Assembly (NCBI GenBank): GCA_008921705.1
Contig: VFFE01007623.1
Span: 221,003-285,002, forward strand
DNA: 64,000 nucleotides
Direction of reading: 5' to 3'
Origin: Burhinus oedicnemus
Taxonomy: Eukaryota; Chordata; Aves; Charadriiformes; Burhinidae
The position numbers and the translations under genes were made by a program. Below are positions 55,303 through 64,000 of this stretch, one piece after another. Under the pieces are notes generated by a model that ran no database searches, was not told the DNA's origin, and was given only the letters and a program-made list of their open reading frames with translations. Within the stretch, counting starts at the first letter, position 1; each line of letters begins with the position of its first letter.

Positions 55303-55340
55303 CTTTTTTGTTGTTTTTTTGTTTTTTTGTTTTTTTTTTT
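55303..55340. repeat. T-rich tract with G interruptions
   Basis: About 38 nt of T runs separated by single G, ending in twelve T, some 130 bp after the plus-strand CR1 tail. Not a CR1 tail, which in this family is an 8-mer repeat. Confidence 0.9.
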
Positions 55341-56315
55341 AAAAGGAAACAGCAGGAACTACATCATTCCCTGAAAACAACCATTTACAAATAATTTTTC
55401 ACCTCAGCATACAGACAAGCAAATTCTGCTTTCAATAATTACTGTAGTAATAGGTTTCATGGTCTTAAAAGAGATGGCCTGAAAGCTGCAGCTGTAGCAG
55501 GAATAGTAATAGTAAGTGTACTTTGTTAAGACCTATAAGCTTTTTGGAGCAAGATCAGACATTAGCTGCTGGGCGGCTTTCTGAGGGGCATGCTTCCACA
55601 AGAAAAGCCACATGATACATACAGAAGATTGAAGGGTTTTTAGAGAAAGATTACAGTACATAATTTCAAGTTCATGTTTGGATGATACTGAAGTATGATG
55701 ACTGTTTTAAGCAGAAGCAATAGTTATCGACATAGAACAGCTCTTTCAAGAGACTGTTCTCAGATCTTCCTTTACGTCCTGTTTTTCAACTCATTAAAGG
55801 TCATTTGCAAGAGAAGGGTCAAGACCTCAAATTCAAGTAACTCCTAACAGCGTTCTTAAAGAGTTCAGACTCTTGCCTCTATGGATTCCATATTTAGCTC
55901 ATTTTGTCCTTGATAATCTGTTTCCAGTGATTCACTGCTAATTTGCTTTTGCTGCAAGATTAGACCATGGACACTATTTTCACTTTTCTAAATCAGTACA
56001 TAGGTCTAAAATGCTACGATAGCAGCCTCAGCCTTCAAGAAAGTGACTGATTACATGCCCCATTTCCAGAAAGAAATCTATTGTTCCAGAAAGAAGGGGA
56101 AAAAAATTATTTCTAAGGCATGTATGTACTAAGCATACACAGGTAAACTATGAGACATTCTCTTAATTGAGATATAAATAATTATAAGGGTCTCAGAAAA
56201 TAGTGCTGTTTTTTAACTGTTGGCGAGAACAAAGAATGAAAATTGGTTTGTTAAGCTCAGATGAAACATCCTGCCCCCTCATCAGCAAAAGAAACTGATG
56301 ACAAATAGGACCCTC

Positions 56316-56334
56316 CTCTCTCTCTCTCTCTCTC
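56316..56334. repeat. CT microsatellite, 9.5 units
   Basis: Uninterrupted (CT)9 plus C in CASK intron 1. In the transcript it is a GA repeat. Confidence 0.95.
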
Positions 56335-57789
56335 CAGTTCACCCTAAGGTAGATGAGAATCTACATCTCACTCAAGAAATGATTTAGGGCAGGTGGAGAC
56401 TGGTAATCAATGAACAAAACCTACTTCTTGAACAGGAGAGGGGAGAAGTAAGGAGAGCTTTGTTCACTGATAAATTTCCACTGTAAATACTGCAATAAAA
56501 GCATGGAATCAAAATCCCCAAATTTTTATTTGATGCTTTAACATTCTGTAACACTTCACACAAAAATACAGCACACCAGTAGCTGAATCAAGAGCATCAG
56601 TCCCAAAGTGCTCAGAAAAACTGATGCTGTTCTCCTAACAGACTCCTTTAATATCTGACCAAATCTTTTGCCCCTTTCTATTTTTTGTGAAGAAAGATCT
56701 AGTGCTCAAGATCAGGAGGCAGTGAAGGAAATCTGGAAAAAAAAAATTATAAAACTACATTAGGTATGAAATCATTCAACAGTGAGAAGAAAAGCAGCAA
56801 GAATGAGCAAATGTGTAAAAAAGAACACTTCAATCACAAGAACAAAAGACAGTATATTGAAAGTAATAGCTTTGCCTCCAAAATAATAGAGAAAGGTTGT
56901 AGAGTGCCTTCAGTCTCATTAGCTAGAGACAATGATCATTACTTTTCTCTCATTCAGAGAACCTTTTTATCCCATTCATGTTAATAGGCTGTGGCTTCAC
57001 CAGCATTTCCTTCAGCAGCAGTACTGGCCAAACCAGCCAACACTTCTAGCTATTTTGTCATCCTGAAACAGCTTTGGCATGGTTACACTGAACCAAATCA
57101 AAGAAGAAACAAAAACCACCCAAATATCCCACACAAACCACTTCTGGTTTTTTACTGTGTTGCTTTTCATCCAGAGTAGTTGCTCAATTTGGCTTAAAGC
57201 ATGGCTACGCAAAGAGCTGTGTCAAGACAGTCAAACCCTGCTAAAAGTGAATCTAGTCTCACAGCACAATGATTTTTCATACGGTCCAAGAGCCACCTGT
57301 AGAGCCTGCACTAACATAGCATATGTGCACTCATGCAATGAAGCAAAGGAACTCATCTACTGAGAAAGTCTTCAGTAAATCCACATATAGCTGGCTCCAC
57401 TGTGCACAGTTTGTCTTGCAACTACAAGTGCTTTCAATAACACATAGCATACAGAACAAGATGAGAAAGAAGAATGGGGGTATGTCAGCCACCACTGCTG
57501 CCAAAAATTCCTTCATGAGATTACACCCTCAGGTGAATTTACATGCATTAACCGCTCCCTACATCATCTCTCCCTCCTGCATTGTGGTTCTACTTTAAAT
57601 TTCCACTTTAAGATTATTAACAGCTGCTTTATATCTATTAGTCCTGCTAACAAAACTGCACTTACATACTACTTCCACTTCTCTCTCTCACTCACAGATT
57701 TTACCAAGCCTAACAAAATGCACTTTTTTATGATGAGCTCTCTCATTTCCGCATCTCTTCCCTGCACCTCTTCCAGTTCTAATTTTTCT

Positions 57790-58340
57790 TAACAAAAGCA
57801 ACCAGAAGTGTGAGTAGTACTCCAGATGAAGTCTTAGCAAAAGTTTGCACAATGTTAATGACACTTTCTTCTCTGCTGGAAATACTGTGCCTGGTACAAT
57901 CCTGTATTTGCCTTCTCATATAGCCACCTAATAGAGCTGCATTCTCCTCCTCAGTTGTTTCCAACCAATCAGTCTTAGCCTACCCCAAAGCCTGTTACTA
58001 GTTTTGCCATTCTCAAGTGGAGGATCCTGTTCATAATTTCCACTGATAAAGTCCATGGTTTTTTTCCTTTCTGGATGATGTCCAGATCTTCCTCTGCAGA
58101 AATTATCTTCAAATGTTGCATCAAAAAAAAGCATTGATTAATCAGTACATTTCAATGTCCTGTTTTTTCTTTTAAAATAACCTAATCCAACAACTAATCC
58201 AAACAACTAATCCAAAACTGACCAATGACAAAGCTTCACGTTTTTCACTATTTCGTCTTCAAATGCCCCATTTTAATTTCTTCTTTAGTCCAATATGGAA
58301 TACTTCACATTTATCGTATTGTAATCTTATTGTTTGTTTT
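57790..58340 (-). mobile_element. Possible ancient CR1-like fragment
   Basis: Blocks such as 'GAGTAGTACTCCAGATGAAG' with TCTTAGCAAAAG, 'CTGCTGGAAATACTGTGCCT' and, further on, 'GGAATACTTCACATTTATCG' with 'TATTGTAATCTTATTG' recall the reverse complement of old CR1-type LINEs (spacing of the 'stained product', 'GTACTCCAG' and 'CTTCACATTTAT' landmarks). Divergence is very high and the middle part has no match that I can defend. It could be chance. Confidence 0.3.
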
Positions 58341-61300
58341 AAAGAAACCAGCAACCCAAATTACAAGAGGGAAGTGAGAGGGAAGCACTAGCAGATCTGA
58401 CTGATACAAGGGGTTTTCTCATTGCTTGGAATACACCACCACTAATTCAGCTGCTCCAACACTACTGTGTTACAAAAATCAGAAATTTCCTACATGCTCA
58501 TGACAATGTAGAAAGATATACTTAACTTGCATGGGCCACTACAGAAGTAGAGAAGAAATTTAGCATTTTTCATGGAAATAACCTCATTTAAATACTATAT
58601 TATGTCTGCGGTAACATGTGATAGTTCCTCAAAATTGAGACTGTATCACCTTTATACTGTAATATATGCATAAAGGTTCAGAAATTCTTTGAGGGCCTCT
58701 CTTTTCCCCATCTCTGACTAAGAACAAAAGTCCCATTTAATTCACTACCACTACACAAGTTAAGCCTCAAACTGGAAAGACAGCAACTGTCAGACAAAAC
58801 AATGTTTTTAAAACACACACGTATACTAGAAACTGGTATCTCCCACAAAACCAATACCTGAATCTAAGCAGAATTTGTTCTGGTAATCAGTTCAATCCAA
58901 ATTGCTTCTTGTATAGCTCAATATTTAAATTTTAATTAAAAAAAAAATCTCAATTCAGTCTAACAGTTACTTAAAATCATAGCCTCAAGCATATTTCTGT
59001 ATGCATACCAATTCACAAGACCCTTTGGAATCAACAAATAAAAGTTCCTGAGGTCCACAAGAGAGACCAAGTTTCTAAGTGAGAAAGTTCTTCAGTGCGG
59101 CACTGATCAGTAAAGCTAAATTATCCAAAGAATCTTGATCCAGACAGACAGCTTCATGTATTTCATACAAGAGTTTGGCCTCTGAACTGCCAAACACCTT
59201 CATGTGTTAGAAAAATGAAAAGTATCCTGAAAAGAATGTCTGTCTCATATGTCTCAAAAGTATGAAGATTAGCATTAAATTTCATAAGTTGTCATCAAGA
59301 TCATGTATGAAGTGAAGGAAAACATAAATACTTGAGGGTTTCTTTTAAAGATGTTGGAAGACTTCTGATATTTCAGAAATCGAATTTATGACTCAGGTCA
59401 TCAGCCTTTAGGGTGATTTATAACATTTTAAATTACGGAAGGATTATGGGATTTATTAAGAACATTCAGCTGAATATTGGGGAAAAAAATTCCTGGTTAT
59501 GATATTTATAGAAGGTTGTTGAGTTCTCTTCTCCAGGGGAGAAGTGAATGAATTCTGACCTCTTGAAATCTGATGCTTTCAACAAGGTACTAGAATGAAA
59601 AATCTGACACAGAGAAGATAAGAATATTTAGTTTCTCTCTTCCATCTGAATCTGTTAGGTTTCTGAACAGTTCCTTGTATTTTTATATATTTAATGCATA
59701 TAAACTACTGTTCAAAGTCAGGGTTTCTTTTTTGTTTTGTAATTATTTTTTTAAGTACAGATTGCATCTCAACAGCCTAGATGTCTCAACGAAAAAAACA
59801 TTAGTCCATACCATTTGTACTAGTTGAGCCTTTTTCTAAACTTTAAACAAGTTACTTTTTAGTAGTTTATTTAGAAATATCATCTGTCTCACCAACTTCA
59901 AAAAATAAAGATGTCTTGGGAAAAGCTAATGCAGCTACAAGAAAAACTTTTAAAACTAAATAGGGCTATTCACCTTACTAAATATTTGGAAGGTATATTG
60001 TTATATAAGTACAATAGGGAAACCAACCACTGTTGTTTGTAAAAGTAACAAATACCCTAAGTACTTAAACATGAGATACTAGCTTCCTATAAAACAACTG
60101 TTCATGAATTTTAAATTCAACTCTTCTCTTCATGCGCTAATTTAAAGTTAAAAGTCTCTCCTTAGCAGGATCTTGTCATTAGAAAGACTACCATACAAAA
60201 TATCTTATATTAATTACAGGACAATTATTCCTATATGAACTATAATCACCTGCAAGACAACTATTAATATACATACAGCATAATGTACTGTATGATCATT
60301 TCACCATCTCTTTACTGAAAAAAGCCACAACATTATTTTTCTAATTGCTAAACATTTAACAGAAGTGTTAACAACCTGAAACTAAATGTAAAGCGTTCAC
60401 TTAAAAGCCCCATTTAATATTTTCCCTTTTTTTCATTACAAAAAAAGAAAAGCTGCCTAAATCAATTTCCCAGTCAGCTCTGAGACACAGTTGTACTAAA
60501 GTCTGTGCCAGCACCAATGTGAAGATAGCATTGGGGTGCCAGAAAACTGCCAGGAGAAGACAAAGTTTTTAGTACTGCTTTTTCAAAAAGACGAAACAAC
60601 AAATGATTCCTGATTCCTGCTTCCTGCTAATTTCATAGTTCCAGAGCACTGACTTCATCTCTGCATGACCATTTAAGATGCACACACTGAAAGGTCCCAC
60701 ACTCCTGCAAGTGATTATTTGACCTTTGGGACACTGGCAAAAACAGGAAGTTGAATTCATGGTCCAGGTCAGAAACAGCATCTGACATTTCACCAGTTCC
60801 CAGCTGCCCTTCATTTATTTTATTCAAGGACTGAATAATGAAATGAGGCAGATGAGCAACACCTTGACTCCATGAGTAGATCACAGTTTGTTTCCTCACA
60901 TATTCTCACACCAACAAGCAAATAGTTGAAGTATTCTTTCAGTTAATGTCACTCTAAATTCAAATCAAACTAAAAGTGATTTCAACTGCAGTGATAAATA
61001 CTGTTGACTGATTTGAACCTCTGAATCAGTCATTCCTAAATTACTGTCTCAAAGCACCAAACCACCTGTGCACCGATGTTCTTAAAAAGAATTTAAAAAA
61101 AAAAAAATAAAAATCCAGTGACACTGGTAGAAGTCCTAAAAAAAGCATTAGGAGACTTCAGAAAGAAACTTGCTGTTGCCTATCTAAGGCACTCCCAAGC
61201 TTAGCTTGCTTGGCTGCCACAAGTAGCTGGTGGCAGCTGCTACTGCTGTCACCAGAAAGGAGGCCAGCAGTAGAAATACAGCTTCCAGCTTTGTTCTAGG

Positions 61301-62319
61301 CTATGTACACGCAAAGGAGTAAGCACATATCCACACCAACTTCCCTGTCTTTTAAAAATGAAAGACAAAAATAGAGAATTTAGCTAGTACTATGATTTGA
61401 ATGATGACACATTCTCGGAGCTATCAAGAATCCCAAGTATTCAAACAGTGAGGTTACAAATTCGAACAACACCAGGAGTTAAAACTGCCAATTGCTTTTG
61501 GACTAAACATATGAACATGTGCTGCAGAACCCTACCATAGCACCCTCCCACTTTATACTAGAAATTTCATTGTAAATTTAAGACTAACCATATTTTTAGA
61601 TTAATTAGGGCTATACAAAACAGAACCAGAAGTGAATGAGGAAAAAAGTGCTGGCAGTTGAGGATGGGGGAGAGGGAAATGGGAAGAAGAAATTAAATTA
61701 TCATACTATTTTTTCTTCATTATGCTTCTCTAGTCAAAATAATTGAGAGAGAAAAAGAGAAAGAGAAGTGCTATAGATCGCAGAGAATACATACCAGTAC
61801 TGCTTAACCACAGAAAGCAACTTCCCATTGGCAGGGTTTTCAAATAACTCTACAAACCTACTTGCAAAGATGAAAAAATACAAATACCTGACACCCAATA
61901 CTTTGGGTTAAACATGTACAAGTTAAAACCAAAACCCAACCAAAAACAACCCCCAAAACTTTAATGAAAGCTTATGATGGTATTTATTCCCTTCAAACAC
62001 CTGTCCAGCAGTTTTTCAGTCATACTAACTGGGCAACTGGTTGTGTCGCTGAAGTTGGCAACAAGGATTTATTTGGCTTTTTGGAGCACAGGATCCTCTT
62101 TGAGGATCAAGGACTATTAGAAGTGACAGGTTCCACCCTAGGAGGGCAAAATGCATTTTTGCCAACAGGGTGGTCATCCTCGTAAAGAAGAACTTTACAC
62201 TAGGAATGACAGGGAAGGGAAACGAGGACCAAAGTGAGCAAGGTGATACAGACAGCAGAGACCTTGTAATGACCAATTTCAAGCTTAATAAATATGGAAG
62301 CACCTACAGGACAGCGCAG

Positions 62320-63087
62320 GGTGTCCCCTGACATGCTGGCGACACTTCTTTTTATGCAGTCCAGAATATGATTTGCTTTCTAGCCTGCCAGCGCACATTG
62401 CTGGCTCATGTACAATTTTTTGTTCACAAGCATCCCCAAGTCCTTCTCTGCAGGGCTGCTCTCAATCCATTAATCTCGGAGTCTGTATTGGCATTGAGGA
62501 TTACCCTGACCCATGTGCAGAACCTTACACTTGGCCCTGTTGAACTTCAAGTTGTTTGCACAGGCATACTCCTCAAGCCTGCCAAGGTCCCTCTGGATGG
62601 CATCCCTTCCTTCTAGCAAATCAACTGCACCTCTCAGCTTGGTGTCATCTGCAAACTTGCTGAGGGTGCATACAATCCCATTGTCTATGTCACTGATGAA
62701 GATATTACATACTACCGGTCCCATTACGGACCGTTGAGGGACATAACTTGTTACTGGTTTCCACTGGAACATTAAGCCATTGACTATAACTCTTTGGACA
62801 CAGTCATCCAGCCATTTCCTTACCCATTTAACAGTCCATCCATCAAAATCATATCCTCCAATTTAGAGGCAAGAATGTTGTGGGGGACTGTATCAAAGGC
62901 CTTACAGAGTCTAGATAGATGACATCTGTAGCTCTTCTGTTATCCACTGATGCAGTCACTCCGTCATAGAAGGCCACTAGATTAGTGAGGCATGACTTGC
63001 CCTTGGCAAAACCACGTTGGCTGTTTCTAATCACTTCCCTGCCTTCCATATGTTTTGACACGTCCTCCAGGAGGTTCGATTCCATGA
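62320..63087 (-). mobile_element. CR1 LINE, RT segment (3' part of a 5'-inverted insertion)
   Basis: Reading the minus strand from 63087 downward gives CR1 RT blocks: [20 protein letters not shown], a diverged VIYLD block, SVMGPVVCNIFISDIDNG, LSKFADDTKLRGAVDLLEG with an intact FADD, RDAIQRDLGRLE, and NNLKFNRAKCKVLHMGQGNP. The match continues to about 62320 ('CATTGCTGGCTCATG' on the plus strand at 62397). The 3' tail is absent. A frameshift sits in the YLDFSKAF region. Its 5' side touches an inverted CR1 piece at 63096-63300. Confidence 0.9.
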
Positions 63088-63095
63088 AGCAGATG

Positions 63096-63300
63096 AGATT
63101 TTTTTCAGAGAACTGGAAGAAGCCTCATGTTTGCAGGCCCTGGTCCTCATGGTCTGTTGAAACCTGACACTTACAAACAAGAAAGAACTCATGAAGATTG
63201 AGGGCAGCCTTTGCTGCAGGACCATGAGATGGTGGAATTCAGGATCCCAAGAGGAAGTAGCAAGACAAAAAGCAGTGTCACAACCCTAGACTTTAGCACA
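63096..63300 (+). mobile_element. CR1 LINE, inverted endonuclease segment
   Basis: On the plus strand 'AACTGGAAGAAGCCTCATGT' with 'TTGCAGGCCCTGGTCCTCAT' and then 'GACCATGAGATGGTGGAATT' with 'CAGGATCCCAAGAGGAAGTA' and 'CAACCCTAGACTTTAGCA' match the CR1 endonuclease C-terminal region and the linker. The codons for the SDHEMVEF motif are visible, with one base lost. Between the two blocks a few hundred bases of normal CR1 are deleted. It is head-to-head with the RT segment at 62320-63087, so I read it as the inverted 5' part of the same insertion. Confidence 0.75.
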
Positions 63301-63355
63301 GAAATGAGAGCAGGAGAAATACTTTTTGTAGCTTACTAAGTGCACCTGGCTAGGC

Positions 63356-63358
<3 letters not shown>

Positions 63359-63386
<28 letters not shown>
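63359..63386. repeat. A homopolymer, 28 nt, at a CR1 break
   Basis: Twenty-eight consecutive A directly precede the minus-strand CR1 at 63387. In the CR1 reading direction the ORF sequence ends ('CATGAAAC') and runs into poly(T). It sits where the CR1 normally has a T-rich 'CTTCTTTACT' stretch. Confidence 0.95.
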
Positions 63387-63391
<5 letters not shown>

Positions 63392-64000
63392 ATGATGTTC
63401 AGACGGAACCTCCTGTGTTTCAGTTTGTGCCCATTGCCTCTTGTCACTGGGCACCACTGAAAAGAGCCTGGCTCCATTTTTGTTGCACCCTCCCTTCAGG
63501 TATTTCTACACATTGATGAGATCCCTCCTGAACCTTCCCTCCTCCGGGCTAAACAGTCCCAGCCCTCTCAGCTTTCCCTCACAGGACAGATGCTCCAGTC
63601 CTTTCATCATCTTGGTTATGGCCCTTTGCTGGACTCTCTTCAGTAGCTCCATGTCTCTCCTGTACTGGGGAGGCCAGAACTAGACCCAGCGCTCCCAAGT
63701 GTGGCCTCACCACTGCTGAGTAGAGGGGAAGAATCACCTCCCTCCACCTGCTGCTAACACTCCTCCTAAGGCAGCCCAGGATACAGTCAGCTTTTTTTGT
63801 GGCAAGGGCACACAGCTGGCTCATGTTCAACTTGGTGTCCACCAGGACCCCCACAGGGCCTTTTCTGCAAAGATGCTTTCCACCTGGTCAGCCCACAGCA
63901 CATACCGATGCATGGGGCTGTTCCTCCCCACCTGCAGGACACTGCACACTTCCCCTTGTTGAACTGCATGAGGCTCATGTCAGCCCATTGCTCCAGCCTG
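63387..64000 (-). mobile_element. CR1 LINE, partial, runs off the window
   Basis: This is the reverse complement of CR1 ORF2 C-terminal region. It is nearly identical to 33905-34513: about a dozen mismatches and one 5-nt gap over roughly 600 nt, counted by eye. The minus strand encodes [40 protein letters not shown] and [20 protein letters not shown], then the same frameshift as the other copy. The element's 3' 200 nt or so are missing and replaced by a 28-A run at 63359-63386. It continues past 64000. Confidence 0.93.

Larger units (their letters stand above)
46563..64000 (-). other. CASK: CASK intron 1, 3' part
   Basis: This is the 3' 17.4 kb of the intron upstream of exon 2; the acceptor has a pyrimidine/GT-rich tract ending CTTTCAG. 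It holds CR1 elements at 54004-55172, 55199-55246, 62320-63300 and 63387-64000, a possible ancient CR1 at 57790-58340, and a 20-N gap at 48393-48412. The stretches 46563-48392, 48428-54003, 55247-57789 and 58341-62319 show no recognisable gene or repeat except simple repeats. I searched for the expected first coding exon (MADDD...VIGK) and did not find it, so the promoter and exon 1 should lie beyond 64000. Confidence 0.88.

Noticed and set aside
63076..63089. 'GGTTCGATTCC', resembling a tRNA B box
   Set aside because: It lies within the CR1 RT segment and has no A box or cloverleaf around it.
46563..64000. Searched for CASK exon 1 and promoter
   Set aside because: No sequence encoding the N-terminus up to Gly19-Lys20 with a donor was found, and no CpG-rich island is present. 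It should be beyond the window.

Overview
The window is bird genomic DNA from the 5' part of the CASK gene (calcium/calmodulin-dependent serine protein kinase, a MAGUK scaffold; LIN-2 in worms). CASK lies on the minus strand. Four short internal exons can be read at 46450-46562, 10651-10756, 1624-1701 and 259-331. They encode residues 20-143, the N-terminal half of the CaMK-like (pseudo)kinase domain. Each has a canonical acceptor and donor, the split codons join exactly, and no frame is broken. The first coding exon (residues 1 to about 20) would lie beyond position 64000, and the rest of the gene lies before position 1. All remaining sequence is intron.

Why a bird: intronic LINEs of the CR1 family are abundant, and several end in the sauropsid-type 8-bp tail (tandem ATTCTATG or ATTCTGTG) rather than poly(A). 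There are also two copies of a long interspersed repeat that I recognise as an avian ERV/LTR-type family. No Alu, L1 or other mammalian repeat is visible. I cannot name the species.

Layout by position: 1-258, start of intron 5. 259-331, exon 5. 332-1623, intron 4, with a CR1 3' end. 1624-1701, exon 4. 1702-10650, intron 3, AT-rich and nearly free of recognisable repeats. 10651-10756, exon 3. 10757-46449, intron 2 (35.7 kb), with two ERV-like repeats in opposite orientation, a long minus-strand CR1 at 33.7-35.2 kb, and a cluster of three CR1s at 37.7-41.5 kb plus an older one at 43.6 kb. 46450-46562, exon 2. 46563-64000, part of intron 1, with a plus-strand CR1 at 54.0-55.2 kb, a possible ancient CR1 at 57.8-58.3 kb, a CR1 with an inverted 5' segment at 62.3-63.3 kb, and a final CR1 at 63.4-64.0 kb that is almost identical to part of the one at 33.7-35.2 kb. 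A 20-N assembly gap lies beside a C homopolymer at 48.4 kb.

No other protein-coding gene, tRNA, rRNA or CRISPR is supported. The open frames longer than about 100 codons are CR1 remnants or chance frames in repeats. I see no undescribed biological system. The most interesting points are the two near-identical CR1 copies that share a frameshift, the probable twin-primed CR1, inverted CR1s flanking exons 3-4, and an exon 4 whose skipping would keep the frame.
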